In this document: positions 43,978 to 51,258 of the stretch, piece by piece | Numbering within the stretch: position 1 is the stretch's first letter | Layout: each line of letters starts with the position of its first letter | Source: Flagellimonas sp. 389 | GTDB taxonomy: Bacteria > Bacteroidota > Bacteroidia > Flavobacteriales > Flavobacteriaceae | Assembly (NCBI RefSeq): GCF_018449435.1 | Contig: NZ_JAHCMU010000019.1 | Coordinates: 41,968 to 105,967 of the forward strand | Length of the DNA: 64,000 bases | Reading direction: 5' to 3' | Program-made: the position numbers and the translations under genes | The notes under the pieces: model-generated | Databases searched by the model: none | The model's input: only the letters and a program-made list of their open reading frames with translations | What the model was told of the DNA's origin: nothing

Positions 43978-46281
43978 TTAAACTGTTAGCTTAAAGTTAT
44001 TACGGTTGTCAGGAAAAGTATTTTCAAAAGGGTACTTCTCATCCGGGTAAATATGTTTAGAGAGTGTTTTTAATAGTATTTCAGTATCGTATGGTTTGGC
44101 AACGGTATCATCTATACCAAAATCGTATATGGTTTCTTCCATAGTTTCATTACTATTGGCTGTTAGCGCAATTATAGGGATAGTAGTGTTAAAGTTCCTG
44201 ATTGCCTTACTTGCATCAAAACCATCCATCCCCGGCATGTTGATATCCATTAAAATAGCATCAAAAGTATCGTTTTTAGCTTTTTCAATAGCTTCCAACC
44301 CGTCTCCTGCCACGGCATATCGAATATTGTACAATGCGAGTACTTTTTGCGTGACCAATTGATTGATTTTATTGTCATCTACTATAAGCACATATTTATT
44401 TTTTAGACTTTTAGAATTTATTTTTTCTTGAGTTTTAGGAATGCTTTTCATATCGCTCTCCAGTACTTTTAATGAAAAGCTAAAAGTAGTTCCATCCCCT
44501 TTCGAGCTTTTAAAAAAGAGCTTACTGTCTAAAATTTGCAATAATTTGTTTACAATTGGAAGACCAAGACCTGTTCCACCTTGTCCTTTATGATTTTCCA
44601 CTTGGGCAAACTCATCAAAAATTTTGTCCTGTTCTTCTAATGGTATCCCCAATCCCGTATCCGCGATGGTAAAAAGCACAGCTACGGCATCATCATCCTT
44701 TTTGTCCAGCTTTGCAGTAATAGAAATACTGCCATCTTGCGTGAACTTGCTCGCGTTGCTAATTAGGTTCATAAGTACCTGGGATAATTTCATTTTGTCC
44801 CCAAAAAGCATTTTTGGAATTTGTGAATCTATATCAACATGTACCGAATTATTGTTTTTTTGATTATTGAATTCAAAGGATTGAACGATATCTTGAATCA
44901 AGTTATATAACGAAAAATCCTCATTTTGAAGTTTTCTTCCTTCCTCAGATTCAAATTTATTAATGTGCAATACATCATTTACCAAAGCAAGGAGATAATC
45001 TGCCGAAAACTTCAAAGATTTAATTTCTTCATGACATTTTTCCAGCTCATCATTGTTCATTAAAACAGTAGATAATCCAATGATGCCATAAAGTGGCGTT
45101 CTCAACTCATGACTAATTGTTGAAAGAAATCGTGTGTTACTTTGTGCTAGTTTTTCAGATTTGTCCTTAGCTTCAAGATACTTTTGGTTTTTCTCCCTCA
45201 AATCCACCAATAAGTGATTTCGCTTATGGCGGGCCCATAGTAACACAACCAGTAACAGCACAAGTACTCCCCCTAAAATTGCAGAAAAAATAAAAAGCAA
45301 CTTATTTTTTGAGGCTTTATGTTCCGAAAGCTCATTGGCAAGTTGTGTTTCTCTCAGTTCTTGTTTGTAGTTTTCCAAGTTAAATTTTGAGCTTGCTATC
45401 TGTTGTTGTCTTATTTTTTCCTTTTCATACCGCTTGTTTTTTAGAGAATCGTAAGGCACTCTTATGGTGTTAAGCTCTTTATATTTTTCACTATTGGCAT
45501 AGACATCAATAAGAATTTCGTATATATTGATAAGATAATTTTCATCCAACAAATCTTTGCCCAAGGATAGGGCTTTCTGCGCATTGGAAATTGCATCTTC
45601 GTTACGCTTTTCCAATAAATCGATGGCACCTTGAATATAATATCCGGCAGCTCTGTATTCATTCTCTTGGCTTGCCAAGGAAGGTAGCGACAACAACTGT
45701 TGTGATTTTTTTAGATAACGTTGTGCCTGTTTAGGAGATTTTATTCCAACGTAAAGCTCTGCAAGATTGTTGTACAATATAAAACTTGCTATATCGTTAA
45801 AGCCAGATTCATCTTCTCCATTCTTGTTAGGTTTGATATAGTAAGTGCCCTTTTTAAAGTACTGAATTGCCTTTTCAGGGTCTTTAAAAATAAAAGTGTT
45901 TCCAAGATTGATATATGTACTTATTATACTGAATGTATCTTTTTTCGCGGCAGCGCGCTTTAAAGACTTGGAGAACAAGTCATAAGCGTTTTCATGCTCA
46001 TCAAACTGAATGAAGGAGTTTCCTAAAACGGATGTCAACCTTTGTTCTATTCTTGGGGAATTTATTAGAATGGCATTTTGAATAAGTTGTGGTGCCTCTT
46101 CAATTATATTCTCATAGTTGGCATTGTAAAAATCCTTACGAAGTCCTAACAGTTTTTGGTTAAGTTCTTCTTCATTAAAAAGTGGAGCTTCTGCCAAGTA
46201 TTGATCCAAGGATTTATCTTGTGCAAGCGCAAAGCCGAAAGCAATAAGAAAAGCAACTGTAAAAAATTGTAAACACTTCAT
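43978..46281 (-). CDS. Hybrid histidine kinase with TPR sensor and C-terminal receiver
   Basis: A 767-residue membrane kinase. Signal peptide (1-20), TPR-like helical repeats in the periplasm (about 40-290), a coiled stretch (about 285-325), a membrane helix (327-350), then HisKA with phospho-acceptor His391 in STISHELRTPLYG. HATPase_c follows (NLISNASKF, ADTGLGIP, GGTGLGLPI), and the receiver at about 628-750 has VLIVDDN, Asp679 in AILMDINMPGMDG and Lys near VAKPYD. This layout is common in Bacteroidota. No response regulator with DNA-binding domain is adjacent. Convergent with the unknown gene at 42648. Confidence 0.95.
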   Translation of the reverse strand: MKCLQFFTVAFLIAFGFALAQDKSLDQYLAEAPLFNEEELNQKLLGLRKDFYNANYENIIEEAPQLIQNAILINSPRIEQRLTSVLGNSFIQFDEHENAYDLFSKSLKRAAAKKDTFSIISTYINLGNTFIFKDPEKAIQYFKKGTYYIKPNKNGEDESGFNDIASFILYNNLAELYVGIKSPKQAQRYLKKSQQLLSLPSLASQENEYRAAGYYIQGAIDLLEKRNEDAISNAQKALSLGKDLLDENYLINIYEILIDVYANSEKYKELNTIRVPYDSLKNKRYEKEKIRQQQIASSKFNLENYKQELRETQLANELSEHKASKNKLLFIFSAILGGVLVLLLVVLLWARHKRNHLLVDLREKNQKYLEAKDKSEKLAQSNTRFLSTISHELRTPLYGIIGLSTVLMNNDELEKCHEEIKSLKFSADYLLALVNDVLHINKFESEEGRKLQNEDFSLYNLIQDIVQSFEFNNQKNNNSVHVDIDSQIPKMLFGDKMKLSQVLMNLISNASKFTQDGSISITAKLDKKDDDAVAVLFTIADTGLGIPLEEQDKIFDEFAQVENHKGQGGTGLGLPIVNKLLQILDSKLFFKSSKGDGTTFSFSLKVLESDMKSIPKTQEKINSKSLKNKYVLIVDDNKINQLVTQKVLALYNIRYAVAGDGLEAIEKAKNDTFDAILMDINMPGMDGFDASKAIRNFNTTIPIIALTANSNETMEETIYDFGIDDTVAKPYDTEILLKTLSKHIYPDEKYPFENTFPDNRNNFKLTV

Positions 46282-46776
46282 TCAGGATAATTTGGGATAC
46301 TGAAAACGCCTCGGGCATGAAAAATAATTTGCAAGCTATTTTTTAAGGTTATTTAACTTTATATTAACGTATTATGCTTCAAATTATTGCGGTATAATCT
46401 GACTTATATCGATTTTTTGAAAAAACAATTGATTACTATAAATATTTTATGAATTAATCCTGAAAGGTCACCTTTAACATCTGTTCGACGTTTTCATAGA
46501 CTGAAAATAAGAAAGCATATAAAATGAGTGTATTGAAGTTCAAACAAAGCTTAATTTGCTCAGTTTGTTAATTTACGCATCGACACGGCAATTCAAAAAG
46601 AACTATCCGTATCCCAAAAAATACAGTATCACGAAACCATTATGACAGACCAAGAATGAAACTTAAATTGATCATGAACAATGTCCCAAAGAATAGTTAT
46701 CTTTTAAGATACTTCAAATTTCGAGAATACAGTAGCGTTAGACTGTCTATCGCCTACTTCAAACATCTATGTTTCT
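46282..46776. other. 495-base intergenic region
   Basis: Lies between the hybrid kinase start and the folE stop, so it contains the kinase promoter. No open frame, repeat or hairpin of note was seen; the sequence is AT-rich. Confidence 0.4.
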
Positions 46777-47442
46777 CTACTCCTTAAAACTACTTTTTAG
46801 AAGTCCATAGAACTCTTCTCGGAATCTATCTTCCTTGAACTTGCCCCCATATTCCAAGGTCGTGGTGAAACTGTCCTTATCCTTGATTCCACGAGAAGAA
46901 ACACAAAGATGCTTTGCATGGACTATGACAATGACATCATCGGTTTCCAATGTATTTTGAAGGTCTTCCAAAATCTGGAGACAAAGACGTTCCTGTACTT
47001 GGGGACGATGGGAGTAATAGTCCACCAAACGATTGATTTTGGAAAGACCCACTACCTTATTCTTAGGAATGTAGCCAACATGTGCTTTACCAATTATGGG
47101 TAAAAAATGGTGTTCACAAGAGGAATCTATAGTAATATCTTGCTCGACCAACATTCGTTGATAGCCATAGGTATTGGGGAAAGTGGAGATTTTTGGTCTA
47201 TTCTTGGGATTCAATCCATAAAATAGTTCCTTGATATACATCTTGGCAAAACGATAAGGCGTTCCCGAAAGACTTTCATCTGTCAAATCCAGTCCCATCT
47301 CTTCCATTATTTTAGAAAAATGGAATTGGATATTCTCGATTTTTTCTTCATCCGTAAGCTCAAACGCATCTGTCCGCATTGGGGTTTTTATAGATGTGCC
47401 AATATGATTGTCCCCTAAGACTTCTATTTGGGATTTATCCAT
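46777..47442 (-). CDS. folE: GTP cyclohydrolase I (type IA)
   Basis: A 221-residue enzyme making dihydroneopterin triphosphate from GTP, the first step to tetrahydrofolate. The zinc ligands are present: Cys109 and His112 region in SSCEHHFLPI and Cys180 in HAKHLCVSSRG. Other motifs are GKAHVGYIPKNKVVGLSK and SHRPQVQERL. So this is the zinc-dependent type IA and not the zinc-independent FolE2. It is 15 bases downstream of the MerC-like gene and both would be controlled from the inverted repeat at 47950. An extra folE copy under zinc control is a known way bacteria keep folate synthesis running in zinc limitation; whether another folE exists in this genome is not visible. Confidence 0.95.
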   Translation of the reverse strand: MDKSQIEVLGDNHIGTSIKTPMRTDAFELTDEEKIENIQFHFSKIMEEMGLDLTDESLSGTPYRFAKMYIKELFYGLNPKNRPKISTFPNTYGYQRMLVEQDITIDSSCEHHFLPIIGKAHVGYIPKNKVVGLSKINRLVDYYSHRPQVQERLCLQILEDLQNTLETDDVIVIVHAKHLCVSSRGIKDKDSFTTTLEYGGKFKEDRFREEFYGLLKSSFKE

Positions 47443-47457
47443 GAATACAATTTTGAT

Positions 47458-47868
47458 TTATTGATCGGTACAGCAGTTATCATCTTCACAGCGACAATAA
47501 CGGCGATTGTAAAAATGAAGTGAAATCAAACCTAAGGTCGGAAGGTAAATGACTTCCTCCATCAGGTGGCCTATCTCCAATTTCTCGTTAAGAACAATAA
47601 CCGCCAATAGAATCCAAAGGCTCCAAAAAACACATTTTATCCATGACTTTGAAGTGTTCTTAGTTGACCAATAAACGGCAAAAAAGGAAATGGCCAGAAA
47701 CAAGATATCCAAGGTTCCCCACCACCACGGATGGGATGCTTCGTCTATCGCAAGGCCAGCTTGCGCTACAAAAAAGAAGGGTGTTGCCAAGCAGTGCACA
47801 AAACATAGGCTGCCCGCAAGCGCACCAATGATATCGGACTTATATCTAAGATTCATCAGATTGGTCAT
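47458..47868 (-). CDS. MerC-domain membrane protein
   Basis: 136 residues with four membrane segments. The first carries a Cys pair in GSLCFVHCLATPFF, as in MerC mercury transporters. The C-terminus ends in a metal-binding-like cluster CRCEDDNCC. In Bacteroidota such MerC-like proteins are usual beside Fur/Zur genes and are not tied to mercury operons; no mer gene is nearby. With folE it forms a two-gene minus-strand operon that starts 80 bases from the operator at 47950. Predicted to bind or move a divalent metal, by inference zinc. Confidence 0.85.
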   Translation of the reverse strand: MTNLMNLRYKSDIIGALAGSLCFVHCLATPFFFVAQAGLAIDEASHPWWWGTLDILFLAISFFAVYWSTKNTSKSWIKCVFWSLWILLAVIVLNEKLEIGHLMEEVIYLPTLGLISLHFYNRRYCRCEDDNCCTDQ

Positions 47869-47949
47869 GAACTGAGTAATTATTGATTTTAATAATTAAA
47901 TAATTTCAAGCCTATTTCAAATAGGGATACAAAAGTATTCATTTTTCAC

Positions 47950-47970
47950 AAATGCAACTTGGTTGCATTT
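47950..47970. promoter_or_regulatory. Candidate Zur box between folE/merC-like and ABC operons
   Basis: AAATGCAAC, three bases, then the exact reverse complement GTTGCATTT. The same 9-bp arms recur at 58326-58346 upstream of the CobW-type gene. The site lies in the divergent promoter, and a TTG within it sits about 21 bases before TATTTTTG at 47983, so a bound repressor would cover the -33 element. A Fur/Zur-type gene is in the operon to the right. Confidence 0.85.
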
Positions 47971-47982
47971 AAATTTCTTTTC

Positions 47983-47990
47983 TATTTTTG
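47983..47990 (+). promoter_or_regulatory. Predicted -7 promoter element of the ABC operon
   Basis: TATTTTTG fits the Bacteroidota TAnnTTTG consensus. TTG triplets at 47959 and 47963 lie 21 and 17 bases upstream, both within the accepted spacing and both inside the inverted repeat. The start codon at 48004 follows closely, implying a very short leader. Confidence 0.55.
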
Positions 47991-48003
47991 TGAAAATATT
48001 CTA

Positions 48004-48630
48004 ATGGTCGAAACATCAAATCTTTATTATACCTATGAGGATGTAACAGCTCTGACTTTTCCAGACATCGCCCTTACCCCTGGTGAACATATGCTCGTTA
48101 TGGGCCCATCAGGTGTGGGCAAGACCACACTTCTTTATCTGATGGCAGGATTGTTGCCACCCATAAGAGGAAATGTTGTCATTGACGGTACCGGATTAAA
48201 TATGTTATCACGAAAGGAAATCGATAAATTCCGCGGGGAACACATCGGTCTCATATTTCAACAATATCATTTTATTAAATCCCTGAACGTTTCGGACAAT
48301 CTTCATTTAAGACAAACCTTCCCTAAAAGCACCAATGACAAAAAAAGATTACATGAATTAGCGGAAAGGTTGGGACTTGCCGAACATCTTTCTAAGAAAG
48401 TTACCGAATTGAGCCAAGGGCAACAGCAACGACTATCCATTGCACTTGGCTTAATTCATAAGCCCAAACTTGTATTGGCAGATGAACCTACCTCCAATTT
48501 AGATGATGTTAACTGTATTAAGGTCATTAACCTACTCAAAGAAGAGGCGGAAATCTGTAAAAGCAGCTTGCTGATCATCACCCACGATCTGCGTGTAATG
48601 TCTCATTTCCATAACCGAATTGAACTATGA
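48004..48630 (+). CDS. ABC transporter ATP-binding protein (LolD/MacB type)
   Basis: A 208-residue ATPase: Walker A GPSGVGKTTLL, Q-loop in IFQQYHF, signature LSQGQQQRLS, Walker B LVLADEPTSNLD and switch His in IITHD. This is the MacB/LolD class that powers extrusion or extraction of lipoproteins or substrates by FtsX-type permeases. An in-frame ATG at 47959 would put the start inside the inverted repeat, upstream of the predicted -7 element, so 48004 is chosen. Overlaps the permease start by 4 bases (ATGA). Confidence 0.93.
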   Translation: MVETSNLYYTYEDVTALTFPDIALTPGEHMLVMGPSGVGKTTLLYLMAGLLPPIRGNVVIDGTGLNMLSRKEIDKFRGEHIGLIFQQYHFIKSLNVSDNLHLRQTFPKSTNDKKRLHELAERLGLAEHLSKKVTELSQGQQQRLSIALGLIHKPKLVLADEPTSNLDDVNCIKVINLLKEEAEICKSSLLIITHDLRVMSHFHNRIEL

Positions 48631-49937
48631 ATCTTGGCTATCTGGCATATAAAAACATGGTTTCCAAACCGCTCAACTTACTACTGAGCCTAATGCTGTT
48701 ATCATTAAGTGTGTCCTTGGTCACGTTTGTTTTTCAATTGAGCCAGCAGTTAGGTGACCAGCTCAACAAAAATATAGCTCCTTTTGATATGGTCGTTGGC
48801 GCAAAAGGTAGCCCATTGCAACTGGTCTTATCTTCCGTTCTTCATGTTGATGTGCCAACAGGGAACATTAAACTGAAGGATATGACGGCATTGCAAAATC
48901 ATCCGTTTGTTGAAAAGGCCATTCCCGTTTCTTACGGGGACAACTACAAAGGGTATCGTATTCTGGGTACGGAAACCCAATATTTAAACAGTTATAATGC
49001 CAAACTGAGTGAAGGACGTCTTTATCAAAAATCTTTTGAAGTAGTCGTAGGTAGTGGAGTCCGCTCAAAATTGAACCTGAAACTTGGCGACACTTTTATA
49101 AGCTCCCATGGTCTTGCAGATTCTGGAGCCACAGGACATGAAGAGCACCCCTATGAAGTTGTTGGTTTTCTCGAGTCTACGGGAACGGTAGTAGATCAAT
49201 TACTGATTTCCAACTTAAAAAGTATCTGGGATGCACATGAGCATGATGGTTCGAAGCATAACGAAGGGTTTGAAGATAAACACCAAGAAGATTATGAAGG
49301 ACATGACCATAATGAGGAACATGAACACAAAGACAGCGAAAACCATCAAGGTCATAATCACAATGATGAATATGGCAACGAAGAACATGAAAATTTAGAA
49401 ATCACCTCTCTTTTGGTTAAGTTCAAGAACCCTCTGGGAATGGTCCAGCTTCCCAGATTTATTAACGAGAACACAACAATGCAAGCGGCTCTACCGGGCC
49501 TTGAGATACAACGCCTTATGGGATTATTGAGTTCCGGGGTACAGACCATAAACGGCATTGCGGTTGCCATCCTTTTGGTATCCGCGCTTAGCATCTTTAT
49601 TAGTCTTTTAAAAACTATCAGGGAAAGAAAACAGGAGTTGGCATTATTGAGAACCTATGGCCTTGGTATAGGAAAACTTCTTGGATTGGCCCTTTTGGAA
49701 GGTTTGTTCTTGGCACTTCTTGGTTTTGTATTGGGGTGGATTTTAGGCCGAATCGGAGTATGGGGTGTTTCCCAATACATGCAAGCATCTTATGGTTATG
49801 CTTTGCGAATAAATAGCCCCGAACTGGTTGAACTTTTTCTCCTGAGCCTCATATTGACACTAACCATTATAGCTACTTTGTTGGCGTCTCGCTCTATATT
49901 TAAATTAAACGTTGCTAAAACTTTATCCGATGCTTAA
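48627..49937 (+). CDS. FtsX/MacB-type ABC permease with His-rich loop
   Basis: A 436-residue permease. One N-terminal membrane helix, a large periplasmic domain, then three C-terminal helices around residues 310-430, the MacB/LolCE topology. Residues about 203-255 in the periplasmic part hold a His/Asp/Glu-rich insertion (AHEHDGSKH, EGHDHNEEHEHKD, NHQGHNHNDE) of the kind seen in zinc-handling proteins. It pairs with the ATPase encoded 4 bases before. By context this is a metal-responsive system, perhaps moving zinc-loaded proteins or lipoproteins; the transported molecule is unknown. Confidence 0.9.
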   Translation: MNLGYLAYKNMVSKPLNLLLSLMLLSLSVSLVTFVFQLSQQLGDQLNKNIAPFDMVVGAKGSPLQLVLSSVLHVDVPTGNIKLKDMTALQNHPFVEKAIPVSYGDNYKGYRILGTETQYLNSYNAKLSEGRLYQKSFEVVVGSGVRSKLNLKLGDTFISSHGLADSGATGHEEHPYEVVGFLESTGTVVDQLLISNLKSIWDAHEHDGSKHNEGFEDKHQEDYEGHDHNEEHEHKDSENHQGHNHNDEYGNEEHENLEITSLLVKFKNPLGMVQLPRFINENTTMQAALPGLEIQRLMGLLSSGVQTINGIAVAILLVSALSIFISLLKTIRERKQELALLRTYGLGIGKLLGLALLEGLFLALLGFVLGWILGRIGVWGVSQYMQASYGYALRINSPELVELFLLSLILTLTIIATLLASRSIFKLNVAKTLSDA

Positions 49938-50370
49938 ATCATTTTTATTTGTTTTGTTCGTAACCCAAGTAAGTACTTTTGCAATAGCGCAAAAGAAGTT
50001 GACTTGGGAAGATTTTGCAGATGTCAATTTTGAACCTGAATACAATGCCACGTACGATATGCATTTTTTAATGCCGACCTTTGGTAAAAAGATAACGACC
50101 TATAGAGGTAAGCAAGTGAGTATCAAAGGATATTTTCTGGATATTTCAGGAAGCGGTGAAGTGTTCCTGATTTCCCAAAACCCAATGGCCTCCTGCTTCT
50201 TTTGTGGTGCAGCGGGACCGGAGACCATTATTGAAGTTAATTTCAAGGAAAAACCACCTTTTAGAACCGATCAAATTGTTACGGTCACCGGAATCCTTGA
50301 ACTCAATAGAAATAATGTGGACCATTGCAATTATATCCTAAAAGCGGCCACCGGACAATTGATAAATTAA
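49930..50370 (+). CDS. Exported SCFFCG protein (paralogue A)
   Basis: 146 residues with a signal peptide (cleavage near AIAQ). The mature part has W-E-D-F early, RGKQVSIKGYFLDISGS, the conserved block NPMASCFFCGAAGPETI, and a final TVTGILELNRNN. The layout of a small OB-like fold resembles DUF3299 proteins that accompany metal ABC transporters in Proteobacteria, but with a CxxC pair (CFFC) in place of their motif. CFFC could bind zinc or act as a redox pair. The ATG at 49930 overlaps the permease stop by 8 bases; a start at 49912 is less likely. Confidence 0.75.
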   Translation: MLKSFLFVLFVTQVSTFAIAQKKLTWEDFADVNFEPEYNATYDMHFLMPTFGKKITTYRGKQVSIKGYFLDISGSGEVFLISQNPMASCFFCGAAGPETIIEVNFKEKPPFRTDQIVTVTGILELNRNNVDHCNYILKAATGQLIN

Positions 50371-50374
50371 AAAA

Positions 50375-50812
50375 ATGCGATTTTTTCCTTTGATAGTGAT
50401 GATTTGGATGGGAACTACTACCTATGCGCAGACCTCCTTGGATTGGTCCGACCTCACTGGTGGCATTTCATTTCAAGCACTTTCTTTGGAAGACCCTTTT
50501 CCCGGATTTACAAAGGCAAAATTTTCAGAAAGTTTGACTAAACTGGAAGGAAAGGAAATTGTTCTCACTGGTTATTTTCTTGTATTGGATGGCAATCAAT
50601 CGGTATATATGCTTTCCAAGAATCCAATGGCTTCCTGCTTTTTCTGTGGCAATGGCGGGCCTGAAACAGTCGTAGGGCTCCGGTTTACAGAAAAGCCACC
50701 GTTCAAAATGGATGAATTGCTGTCCGTGAGTGGTATTCTACACTTAAACCGCAATAATCCGAACCAATATTATTATCGAATTGAAAATGCCAATGCCATA
50801 AGTTTTAAATAA
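50375..50812 (+). CDS. Exported SCFFCG protein (paralogue B)
   Basis: 145 residues, 4 bases after paralogue A. The signal peptide ends near TYAQ. It repeats the same order of motifs: LDWSDL, LEGKEIVLTGYFLVLDG, NPMASCFFCGNGGPETV and LSVSGILHLNRNN. The two genes are clearly a tandem duplication that has diverged outside the core, with the CFFC block almost unchanged. Likely periplasmic partners of the ABC transporter, either as zinc chaperones or as thiol carriers. No function is established from sequence. Confidence 0.75.
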   Translation: MRFFPLIVMIWMGTTTYAQTSLDWSDLTGGISFQALSLEDPFPGFTKAKFSESLTKLEGKEIVLTGYFLVLDGNQSVYMLSKNPMASCFFCGNGGPETVVGLRFTEKPPFKMDELLSVSGILHLNRNNPNQYYYRIENANAISFK

Positions 50813-50822
50813 GCAGAATCTT

Positions 50823-51230
50823 ATGATGAAAACTAAAGACTACGAACTTCTATTGGAACGGAAAGGGTTGAAAAAGACCAAAGTCCGTATAGCTTTGATA
50901 CAACATTTCATGAATATGGAACATGCCCAGTCATACAATGACTTGCAAGCAGCATTGGTCAGCGAATTGGATAAGTCCACCCTATACCGAAATTTGACAA
51001 GTTTTGAGCAAGCAGGTATTATTCACCGTATTAATGATCACACCGGAATATCTAAGTATGCCTTTGGCGAACCCCAAATACACGGAAATGAACACGCACA
51101 TTTTGTTTGCGAATGCTGCGAAACAGTATATTGTATGGAAGGTTTGGTACCGCTTCAACTAAATATTCCAAAGGGATTTAAAACAAACAATGTACAGACC
51201 GTTATTAAAGGGATTTGTGCCAAATGTTAA
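50823..51230 (+). CDS. Fur-family metalloregulator, probable Zur
   Basis: 135 residues. The N-terminal winged helix (LKKTKVRIALIQHFMN, LDKSTLYRNLTSFEQAGII) and the metal sites (HAHFVCECCETVYC, then CAKC ending the protein) are those of the Fur/Zur family. The structural Zn site is formed by two CxxC pairs (C-E-C-C and the terminal CAKC). An ATGATG start allows 50823 or 50826. Co-transcribed with the ABC genes and SCFFCG genes, so autoregulation through the box at 47950 is likely. Zur is preferred over Fur because folE and COG0523 genes are the apparent targets. Confidence 0.88.
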   Translation: MMKTKDYELLLERKGLKKTKVRIALIQHFMNMEHAQSYNDLQAALVSELDKSTLYRNLTSFEQAGIIHRINDHTGISKYAFGEPQIHGNEHAHFVCECCETVYCMEGLVPLQLNIPKGFKTNNVQTVIKGICAKC

Positions 51231-51258
51231 ATATTATACCTCATCAATAAAACAAACC

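Noticed and set aside
47458..47868. Mercury resistance based on the MerC domain
   Set aside because: No merA, merR, merT or merP gene is present and the context is that of zinc regulation.
47959..48003. An upstream in-frame ATG for the ABC ATPase
   Set aside because: It falls inside the inverted repeat and before the predicted -7 element; the next ATG matches the normal N-terminus of the family.
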